7,888 nucleotides of DNA from Methanotrichaceae archaeon (GTDB lineage Archaea > Halobacteriota > Methanosarcinia > Methanotrichales > Methanotrichaceae), in contig DUKF01000156.1 of the NCBI GenBank assembly GCA_013329455.1, positions 1-7,888 on the forward strand. The letters run 5' to 3'. The translations under genes and the position numbers were made by a program. Every line of letters begins with the position of its first letter. Position 1 is the stretch's first letter. This document shows, piece after piece, positions 1 to 4,563 of the stretch. The notes beneath the pieces were generated by a model. It had not been told where the DNA came from. It saw only the letters and a list, made by a program, of their open reading frames with translations, and made no database searches.

Positions 1-939
1 GAGTTCATAACCACCACATCTCCAGAGATGATGGAGAAGCTGGAGCCGAACACGAGAGTCGCGATAAACAACTCTCTGACGATCGTGAGAGTGATGGACA
101 AGTCCGTGGACGTCAGAGCCAAGACGATGGAGCTGATAGAGGCCCCCACCGCCTCTTACGATCAGGTGGGCGGACTTGAAGACCAGATAAGGGAAGTCAG
201 CGAGACCGTCGAGCTTCCTCTAACCCAGCCCGAGCTCTTCGCCGAGATCGGGGTTGAGCCTCCGAAGGGCGTCCTCCTTTACGGCCCCCCCGGAACCGGC
301 AAGACTCTCATTGCCAAGGCGGTAGCCCACCACTCCAGGGCCACCTTCATCCACATGTCGGGTAGCGAGCTCGTCCACAAGTTCATCGGAGAGGGCGCCC
401 AGCTCGTCAGGGACATATTCCAGATGGCCAGAGACAAAGCCCCCGCGATCATCTTCATCGACGAGATAGACTCCGTCGGAAGCATCAGGACCCATGACGG
501 GACCACTGGAAACGCTGAGGTGAACAGGACGATGATGCAGCTTCTTGCAGAACTGGATGGCTTCAGGGCGAGAGGCGACGTCAAGGTCGTTGCCGCCACC
601 AACAGGATAGACATCCTCGACCCAGCCCTCCTGAGGCCCGGCAGGTTCGATCGAATAATCGAGATACCAATGCCGAACTTTGACGCTCGCCTGAGCATCC
701 TTCAGATACACACCGAGAAAATTAAGATGGACCCCGAAGTCGATCTTCAGGTTATCGCCAAGGAGACCGAAGGTGCGAGCGGAGCCGACCTCAAGTCGAT
801 CGCGGTCGAGGCTGGCATGATGGCCATAAGGCGGCGCGGCAAATCGGTTACCGTCGAGGACTTCGAGAAAGCCGTGGATAAAGTGCTCGGCGAGGAGATG
901 CTTCCTCACATGGACGAGTCGATGAGAATGTTCTCTTGA
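1..939 (+). CDS. pan: Proteasome-activating nucleotidase PAN, 5'-truncated by window edge
   Basis: This is the hexameric AAA ATPase that unfolds substrates and feeds them into the archaeal 20S proteasome. The frame is open from base 1, so the gene starts upstream; the ATG at 28 is internal. The 312 residues visible are the end of the OB domain (about 1-40) and the whole AAA domain. I see Walker A GPPGTGKT (283-306), pore loop KFIG (379-390), Walker B IIFIDEID (448-471), sensor-1 AATN (592-603) and the arginine-finger segment LLRPGRFDR (628-654), then the C-terminal helical lid. Family members are about 400-430 aa, so roughly 100 N-terminal residues (coiled coil and most of the OB fold) lie outside. 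The last three residues are Met-Phe-Ser, a Phe variant of the HbYX gate-opening tail. The SRH and pore loop separate it from Cdc48/VAT, which have two AAA domains. The next gene is convergent, and a terminator-like hairpin follows the stop. Confidence 0.95.
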   Translation, partial: EFITTTSPEMMEKLEPNTRVAINNSLTIVRVMDKSVDVRAKTMELIEAPTASYDQVGGLEDQIREVSETVELPLTQPELFAEIGVEPPKGVLLYGPPGTGKTLIAKAVAHHSRATFIHMSGSELVHKFIGEGAQLVRDIFQMARDKAPAIIFIDEIDSVGSIRTHDGTTGNAEVNRTMMQLLAELDGFRARGDVKVVAATNRIDILDPALLRPGRFDRIIEIPMPNFDARLSILQIHTEKIKMDPEVDLQVIAKETEGASGADLKSIAVEAGMMAIRRRGKSVTVEDFEKAVDKVLGEEMLPHMDESMRMFS

Positions 940-959
940 ACTGAAACTTTTCCAGAGGA

Positions 960-1011
960 TGTGGGTTTGCGGCACCGGGCGGCCGCAAACCCACAACCAG
1001 CTCTTCTTTTT
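960..1011 (+). terminator. Strong hairpin followed by T-rich tract after PAN
   Basis: A perfect 14-bp stem pairs 960-973 with 982-995 (core GTGGGTTTGCGGC / GCCGCAAACCCAC) around an 8-nt loop. It begins 20 bp after the PAN stop and is followed by CTCTTCTTTTT (1001-1011). This is the layout of an intrinsic-style terminator for the + strand. Archaea mostly need only U-rich tracts, so the stem may instead protect the mRNA 3' end. No T-tract lies on the other side, so it is not clearly bidirectional, although the convergent beta-helix gene ends only 25 bp away at 1020. Confidence 0.7.
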
Positions 1012-1019
1012 GTCGATCT

Positions 1020-2204
1020 TCAGGCTTGCAGCGTGTATTTCTCGGAGGGTTTCTTCAAAGGGTTGTAATCCTTCTCATTGTCCATTACGGTTTGAGGCCT
1101 GTCTCCAAGACCGTCCCCGAAGGGGTCGGGTCCAAAGTAGCCGCTCCAGTAATTGCCAAGGTACCTCTTGTACGCTACGCCGTTATAAGAATAGCTTACG
1201 AGCTCCGTCGAATTCCAGAAGTTTGTCGAGTTCCAGGAATGGGCGTTGTTGAGGTTCTCGATCAGGTTGTTCATGTACACCCTGTTAATGAAGGAGTTGT
1301 CGACGTAGATCCCGTAGTCGTTGATGCTCAGGTTGTTGCCGGCGAGGATGTTCCCGTTGGAGTTCTCAAGGCTGATACCGTCCAGGTTGTTCCGGACTGT
1401 GTTGCTGGTGACGGCATTTCTGTTGGAGTAGAAGAGGCGGATCCCGAAGATGTAGTTGTACCTCACCCTGTTTCCCCTGATGGTGTTGGCGTTGGAACGC
1501 AAAAGCCAGATCCCCTCATTTTCGTTGTAGCGGGCGATGTTGTTGGTGATCGTGTTGTTGCTGCACTCGCCAAGAATTATCCCCGCCCACTGGTTGAGGC
1601 TTGCGTTATTGTTTCTTATGGTGTTGTTGTTTGCCTTGCTGAGCAGTATGCCGCCGAAGGTGTTGTTGCAGGCGCTGTTGTCCACAATCGCGCATTTTTC
1701 TGAGGAGTATAGGGAGATGCCCACATCGTTCTGGCTTACGAAATTGTTGGCCACGTTGTTGTTGGCAGAGCTGTCGAGGACTATCCCGTACTCGTTTCCG
1801 GTGACGTTGTTATTTCTGACGACGTTGTTTTTTGATGTTACCTTTATCCCGGCGTCCTTCCACAACCTGCCCGAATTCACGGTTTCAAACCCCTCAAACA
1901 CAACTCCGTCAACGGAGATGATAACAGCGCTTCCAAAATCACCAGCGTCTACCACGGGCTTGCCGTTGCCGGTGTCAAGACCAATGAGTGTGATCTTCTT
2001 GGTCACGTTTAAGTTTTCAGGGTACTGACCGCTCTTCACGACGATCCTATCCCCATCGCTGGCGCGGTTTATTGTGGATTGGATGAATTTGTCATCGTAT
2101 TCCGGAGAGACCACATAGGTCGCTCCAAAAGTCAGCCCCCACGAGAGGATAAGTACGATCGCCGAAATTACAAGGACCCTGCTGTAGAAGCCGCTTCTGA
2201 ACAT
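1020..2204 (-). CDS. Secreted NosD-like right-handed parallel beta-helix protein
   Basis: A 394-residue exported protein. Residues 1-28 are a signal peptide: Arg4 and Arg9, a hydrophobic core at about 10-27, and a likely cut after Phe-Gly-Ala. Residues 30-110 resemble the NosD entry region (a VVSPEYDDKFIQSTINRA segment, then VKSGQYPENLNV). About 117-309 consist of repeats of 22-24 residues of the form N-N-x-V-x-x-N ... GI-x-L-x-x-S, typical of PbH1 beta-helix rungs with asparagine ladders. The C-terminus has the cap YLGNYWSGY followed by the acidic GPDPFGDGLGDRP segment, possibly Ca-binding, that ends many methanogen NosD-like proteins. No C-terminal membrane anchor is seen. The name NosD is a fold label: no nitrous-oxide reductase genes are nearby, so a cell-surface or carbohydrate-related role is as likely. 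The ATG start is supported by the signal peptide directly after it and by GAGG 8 nt upstream. It is divergent from the MscS gene. Confidence 0.85.
   Translation of the reverse strand: MFRSGFYSRVLVISAIVLILSWGLTFGATYVVSPEYDDKFIQSTINRASDGDRIVVKSGQYPENLNVTKKITLIGLDTGNGKPVVDAGDFGSAVIISVDGVVFEGFETVNSGRLWKDAGIKVTSKNNVVRNNNVTGNEYGIVLDSSANNNVANNFVSQNDVGISLYSSEKCAIVDNSACNNTFGGILLSKANNNTIRNNNASLNQWAGIILGECSNNTITNNIARYNENEGIWLLRSNANTIRGNRVRYNYIFGIRLFYSNRNAVTSNTVRNNLDGISLENSNGNILAGNNLSINDYGIYVDNSFINRVYMNNLIENLNNAHSWNSTNFWNSTELVSYSYNGVAYKRYLGNYWSGYFGPDPFGDGLGDRPQTVMDNEKDYNPLKKPSEKYTLQA
1278..1856 (-). repeat. Beta-helix rung repeats (PbH1-like) in the NosD-like protein
   Basis: Roughly eight degenerate repeats of 22-24 codons, residues about 117-309. 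Each carries an Asn-rich turn (NNN, NNT or NAN) followed by GI-x-L and a Ser/Asn turn. The Asn runs appear on the + strand as many GTTGTT stretches. The repeats are conserved as protein, not as exact DNA copies, so this is an old fold repeat rather than a recent DNA duplication. Confidence 0.75.
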
Positions 2205-2208
2205 AGGA

Positions 2209-2216
2209 CCATCCTC
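2209..2216 (-). promoter_or_regulatory. Ribosome binding site of the NosD-like gene
   Basis: On the minus strand GAGGATGG precedes the ATG at 2204. Its GAGG core lies 8 nt before the start and matches part of the GGAGG Shine-Dalgarno consensus. It supports the ATG at 2202-2204, which is also placed right at the start of the signal peptide. Confidence 0.5.
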
Positions 2217-2243
2217 TTTTTTGAATCAGTATAATTCGGGTTA

Positions 2244-2263
2244 TGTGTTAAAAGCTTTTTTAG
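2244..2263 (-). promoter_or_regulatory. Possible promoter of the NosD-like gene (TATA-like)
   Basis: On the minus strand an A-rich run precedes GCTTTTAAC, a BRE-plus-TATA-like arrangement containing the palindrome AAAAGCTTTT (2250-2259). Initiation 25 bp downstream would fall near 2228, giving a leader of about 25 nt that includes the GAGG site. The TATA match is weak, so this is a low-confidence call. Confidence 0.3.
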
Positions 2264-2273
2264 TTTTCCATAA

Positions 2274-2296
2274 ACCCATAACAGAAGTCTATGGGT
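2274..2296. repeat. Inverted repeat in the divergent promoter region
   Basis: ACCCATA (2274-2280) and TATGGGT (2290-2296) form a perfect 7-bp inverted repeat with a 9-bp spacer. It lies between the two divergent promoters, upstream of both. The size suits a dimeric regulator's operator, but nothing in the sequence identifies a regulator. A short direct repeat, GTCCGA, follows at 2295-2300 and 2307-2312. Confidence 0.35.
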
Positions 2297-2344
2297 CCGA
2301 ATTAGAGTCCGACCAACCGTCTTTTTACGACCATCAGCTGCCGG

Positions 2345-2360
2345 CGAAACCGTTAAGTAT
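2345..2360 (+). promoter_or_regulatory. MscS promoter, apparently giving a leaderless mRNA
   Basis: CGAAAC followed by CGTTAAGTAT reads as an archaeal BRE plus TATA box. Its centre (about 2355) is some 27 bp before the ATG at 2382, so transcription should start at or next to the start codon. The bases just before the ATG (TTTTCCTCTTACTG) are pyrimidine-rich and hold no Shine-Dalgarno match, which agrees with a leaderless message. Confidence 0.55.
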
Positions 2361-2381
2361 TTCTGAGTTTTCCTCTTACTG

Positions 2382-3506
2382 ATGGAAGAGGACGAGATCG
2401 TATCGGTGGAAGAGGACGTTTTCTACGAGTACACGGTCCCTTCTGACATCGGCCCGGATGGTCTTGATTCGGCTTCGAACATCTCGAACATCACGACGGA
2501 TCTGCCGAGGGAACTATCTTCAGAAGTGCCCTCCCGGCTTACGGGGGAGGGTGCCCAGTCAATGTTTACCTCGATGATCGATTATCTGAACTCTACCCTG
2601 GGCATAGATCTCCCATCCATCGTCGCGATCTTCTTTAAGATCGTCTTAATCGTCCTTCTGACCTATCTCGCCACCAAGATCGCGGGGTGGGCCATCAACG
2701 TTCGTTTACCCAAGGTCATCGAGGGCGGCAAAGCCGGCATCGACCTCGAGACCGAGAGGACGTTGCGGGTCCTCGCAAGCAGGCTTTTGGTGGTGCTGAT
2801 CTACATCGTCGGAGGCACTCTTGTCATAAACGAGATTCCGACCCTCAAAGGGCTCGCAATAACCCTGCTTGGTGCCAGCGTTGCGGGCATCGCCATCATA
2901 GGCCTCGCCGCCCAGGACTCTTTATCCAACGTGATCTCCGGCATCTTCCTCGCGGTTTTCCATCCCATTCGCGTTGGCGATTACATCGACTTCAACGGCG
3001 AGTACGGCCAGATAGAGGACCTGACCCTGAGACACACCACCATCAGGACCTGGGACGGGCGGAGGATCTTCGTCCCCAACAGCATCATGAGCAACCAGCC
3101 GATAATCAACTGGTCGATAGCGGATCCGGTCATAACCTGGAGAATAGACGTAGGAATCGCCTACACCGCAGATATAGACAAGGCCAGAGAGATCATGCTG
3201 GAGGTGGCGAAGAGGCATCCTCTCGTCATCAAAAATCACGACATAACTGTGAGGGTTACAGAGCTTGGCGATTTCGCCGTGAACTTGTGGCTCGGAGTGG
3301 ACGTGCCAAGCAGAGACGTCGCCTGGACCACGGGATGCGAGATCAGGGAGGCGATCAAAAAGAGGTTCGACAAAGAGGGGGTCGAGATACCCTACCCCTA
3401 CAGGAACTTAATAATCCGAAATCCGACAGGATCGTCGTCCAGTCCGGAGGGCCAGGACCCGATGACACGAGATGTCGGGGAGATCCGAGAGGATCAGGCC
3501 TCTTAG
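2382..3506 (+). CDS. mscS: MscS-family small-conductance mechanosensitive channel
   Basis: A 374-residue membrane channel that would open under membrane tension and release solutes during hypo-osmotic shock. Residues 1-75 form an acidic, Ser/Asn-rich extension. Membrane segments follow at about 78-101, 133-151 and 157-193. The last is the pore helix, with the Gly/Ala packing pattern and GLAAQDSLSN characteristic of MscS TM3. The beta domain carries HPIRVGDYI (194-202) and RRIFVPNSIMSNQPIINWS (227-245), the usual MscS signature. The alpha/beta C-terminal domain ends with VEIPYPYRNL (334-343), the counterpart of the family's IPFPY strand, plus a charged tail of about 30 residues. It is longer than E. 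coli MscS (286 aa), mainly through the N-terminal extension. The start at 2382 fits the leaderless promoter; Met61 or Met65 are alternatives just before TM1. Its stop abuts the stop of the convergent engB. Confidence 0.92.
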   Translation: MEEDEIVSVEEDVFYEYTVPSDIGPDGLDSASNISNITTDLPRELSSEVPSRLTGEGAQSMFTSMIDYLNSTLGIDLPSIVAIFFKIVLIVLLTYLATKIAGWAINVRLPKVIEGGKAGIDLETERTLRVLASRLLVVLIYIVGGTLVINEIPTLKGLAITLLGASVAGIAIIGLAAQDSLSNVISGIFLAVFHPIRVGDYIDFNGEYGQIEDLTLRHTTIRTWDGRRIFVPNSIMSNQPIINWSIADPVITWRIDVGIAYTADIDKAREIMLEVAKRHPLVIKNHDITVRVTELGDFAVNLWLGVDVPSRDVAWTTGCEIREAIKKRFDKEGVEIPYPYRNLIIRNPTGSSSSPEGQDPMTRDVGEIREDQAS

Positions 3507-4064
3507 TTATCCCAGCCTGGACCTTATTATCTCCTTCAGGGGCTCGATCGCCTTGCGTTTGGCAGAGATGGGAGCGATCCGATCTCGCCACTGGCTCCAG
3601 GGCGGGAGCATCCCGAGCCTCTCTCCGATCTCGTCCAGGGTGGCGTCGGGATCTTCAACCTTGTCCATCTTGTTTGCGGCCACGGCCACCGCCATATCCA
3701 GATCAGCCAGAAAATCAAAAAGCTCCACTTCCAGGGGAATCTCGCCCCTATTTTCCCAGCGGTTGGCTATCTGCAGAAAGCTGGCGGCATCTATCACCTG
3801 TATCGCGAGAAGGATCTCTTCGGCCTTATCCTCGAAGTAGTGGACTATGAAGTCCTTTGTGCCCTCCTGGACCTTCTTATCGATGCCTTTCATGTAGCCG
3901 TATCCTGGCATGTCGACGTAGACGACGTTCCCCACCCGGACTCTGGCAGGGCCGACGGTAACTCCGGGTCTTCTTCCCACCTTCACCTTCTTGCCTGTGA
4001 GCTGACGAAAGAGGGTGGACTTGCCAACGTTTGACCTTCCTATCAGCACGATCTCTGAAGTCAT
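3507..4064 (-). CDS. engB: EngB/YihA-family ribosome-assembly GTPase
   Basis: A 185-residue single-domain GTPase of the TrmE-Era-EngA-EngB group. Bacterial EngB acts in large-subunit assembly; the archaeal role is assumed to be similar. All G motifs are present: G1 GRSNVGKST (residues 9-17), G2 Thr36 in RRPGVTVGP, G3 DMPGYGY (51-57) with the Tyr-Gly-Tyr typical of EngB, G4 NKMD (131-134) and G5 SAK (168-170 region). Length agrees with the family (about 180-210 aa). The ATG start is fixed by GGAGATGATC, 5 nt upstream, and by the short distance from the start to G1. Its TAA directly touches the TAG of MscS on the other strand. It is divergent from the RNA-like elements to its right. Confidence 0.93.
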   Translation of the reverse strand: MTSEIVLIGRSNVGKSTLFRQLTGKKVKVGRRPGVTVGPARVRVGNVVYVDMPGYGYMKGIDKKVQEGTKDFIVHYFEDKAEEILLAIQVIDAASFLQIANRWENRGEIPLEVELFDFLADLDMAVAVAANKMDKVEDPDATLDEIGERLGMLPPWSQWRDRIAPISAKRKAIEPLKEIIRSRLG

Positions 4065-4069
4065 GGACC

Positions 4070-4079
4070 GATCATCTCC
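4070..4079 (-). promoter_or_regulatory. Strong ribosome binding site of engB
   Basis: On the minus strand GGAGATGATC lies 5 nt before the engB ATG. It differs by one base from GGAGGTGATC, the full complement of the archaeal 16S rRNA 3' end. It sets the start at 4064. A weak TATA-like stretch near 4096-4106 would place initiation close to this site, but I am not confident in it. Confidence 0.7.
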
Positions 4080-4180
4080 CGTCTCTTACGAGGCCCCTTT
4101 AGAAATTCGTTTCTGTCCCCGTCATTCACCCCGCCCTCCATATCCACCCGATTTGCGGAAAAACTCACGATTGGGCGAAC

Positions 4181-4196
4181 CGAAAGCCTTATATTC
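4181..4196 (+). promoter_or_regulatory. Archaeal promoter of RNA element copy A
   Basis: CGAAAGC (BRE-like) is followed by CTTATATT, with TATA core TTATAT at 4189-4194. Initiation about 25-28 bp downstream of the TATA centre falls at about 4216-4219, where the first hairpin arm begins. The purine-rich BRE lies on the left, so the promoter points right, away from engB. It is matched in copy B at an offset of exactly 206 bp. Confidence 0.65.
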
Positions 4197-4218
4197 GACG
4201 AATGCCGTATAGGGCGTA

Positions 4219-4284
4219 GGCAAAAGTCGACCGCAAATTTTCCCTCCCTCCCTAAAATCCCTACACACGACTTTTGCCCCTCCC
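4219..4284 (+). ncRNA. Putative small RNA, copy A of a tandem pair
   Basis: An unrecognised RNA-like element. Arms GGCAAAAGTCG (4219-4229) and CGACTTTTGCC (4268-4278) form a perfect 11-bp stem. The 38-nt loop is C/A-rich, with a CCCTCCCTCCC core at 4242-4252 and AATCCCT at 4256-4262, and little internal pairing. The predicted start from the TATA box coincides with the 5' arm, so the RNA would be about 60-70 nt with its ends paired; the 3' end is uncertain because only CCCCTCCCTTC follows. There is no coding potential. The C-rich loop is complementary to GGAGG-type ribosome binding sites, which suggests an antisense regulator, but this is inference. The element could instead be a DNA-level regulatory repeat. 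Confidence 0.5.
4242..4261 (-). other. G-quadruplex-capable G-tracts opposite the copy A loop
   Basis: The + strand has four CCC runs (4242-4244, 4246-4248, 4250-4252, 4259-4261) separated by 1, 1 and 6 bases. The minus strand therefore fits the G3 N1-7 quadruplex rule, and the + strand could form an i-motif. Copy B has one run shortened to CC and does not fit, so this may be a by-product of the C-rich loop. Confidence 0.4.
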
Positions 4285-4327
4285 TTCAATACAATTCATG
4301 CCTTCATGACCAAATCAATCATCCGGC

Positions 4328-4373
4328 TTTTCCGAGTTCACAAGCCCCGTCAGAGGCGACGGCTTTCGGGAAA
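4328..4373 (+). other. Large two-part hairpin between the two RNA elements
   Basis: TTTTCCGA (4328-4335) pairs with TCGGGAAA (4366-4373), including one G-T pair. Inside it AAGCC (4342-4346) pairs with GGCTT (4361-4365), and GTC (4349-4351) with GAC (4358-4360), closing on loop AGAGGC. A 6-nt internal loop and a 2-nt bulge separate the stems. No T-tract follows, so it is not a classic terminator. It could be the 3' part of a longer copy A transcript or a protein-binding RNA. It has no counterpart near copy B. Confidence 0.4.
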
Positions 4374-4385
4374 TTTGATGATCAA

Positions 4386-4402
4386 TGGAAAAGTTTATAT
4401 TC
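4386..4402 (+). promoter_or_regulatory. Strong archaeal promoter of RNA element copy B
   Basis: GGAAAAG followed by TTTATATT (4394-4401) is close to the consensus archaeal BRE/TATA box and is the best promoter in the window. The distance from the TTATAT core (4395) to the first hairpin arm (4425) is 30 bp, identical to copy A. Initiation is expected at about 4421-4425. Depending on where transcription stops, it serves a small RNA, the antiporter gene, or both. Confidence 0.75.
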
Positions 4403-4424
4403 GTCAGATGACGTAGATACCGCA

Positions 4425-4499
4425 GGCAAAAGTCTGATGTCGAATGTTTCCCTCCCTCCTGAATCCCTGAATACGACTTTTGCCACCCACCTCCCTTTT
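4425..4499 (+). ncRNA. Putative small RNA or antiporter leader, copy B of a tandem pair
   Basis: The second copy of the element. Arms GGCAAAAGTC (4425-4434) and GACTTTTGCC (4475-4484) form a perfect 10-bp stem around a 40-nt loop with CCCTCCCTCC at 4450-4459 and AATCCCT at 4462-4468. TATA, both arms and AATCCCT lie exactly 206 bp from their copy A counterparts. The C-rich run is shifted by 2 nt and the rest of the loop differs, which suggests maintained structure. A CTCCCTTTTG stretch after the stem (T-run 4496-4499) could end the transcript. If it does not, the hairpin lies in a leader of about 140 nt in front of the antiporter start. Confidence 0.5.
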
Positions 4500-4512
4500 G
4501 TACACTGCATCA

Positions 4513-4525
4513 GAAACCTTTAAGG
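4513..4525 (+). promoter_or_regulatory. Possible proximal promoter of the antiporter gene
   Basis: GAAAC followed by CTTTAAGG resembles a weak BRE/TATA box. Initiation about 25 bp later would be near 4546, giving an 18-nt leader before the TTG at 4564. A GGTG at 4553-4556, 7 nt before that TTG, is a partial Shine-Dalgarno match. If used, the antiporter would be independent of the copy B promoter. Confidence 0.35.
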
Positions 4526-4563
4526 GCGTTCTGATCGTCACTTGGTCTGCCGGGTGTCTGACC

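Noticed and set aside
220..996. Long open frame on the minus strand over PAN (258 codons)
   Set aside because: It is antisense to a clear AAA ATPase with all motifs intact, shows no domain-like sequence, and reflects GC-rich third positions.
2687..3850. 387-codon + strand frame across MscS and EngB
   Set aside because: It is rich in Arg, Gln, Pro and His, runs out of frame through MscS and antisense to EngB, and both real genes have full family motifs.
4202..4219. Tiny ATG...TAG frames at matching positions in both RNA elements (4202 and 4408)
   Set aside because: They encode only a few codons, lie upstream of the predicted transcription start, and lack ribosome binding sites.
4435..4470. 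Box C/D-like motifs (TGATG at 4435-4439, CTGA at 4459-4462 and 4467-4470) in copy B
   Set aside because: The C box is incomplete, the spacing is short, and none of these motifs is present in copy A, so a C/D guide RNA is unlikely.
4181..4500. CRISPR array or MITE explanation for the repeated element
   Set aside because: There are only two copies with no regular spacers, no target-site duplications or terminal repeats of transposon type, and each copy has its own promoter.
4480..4563. Upstream TTG start (4480) for the antiporter
   Set aside because: It lies in the second arm of the copy B hairpin with no SD, and the extra 28 residues (PPTSLLYTAS...) are unlike the short N-termini of CPA1 antiporters. 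TTG 4564 directly precedes TM1.
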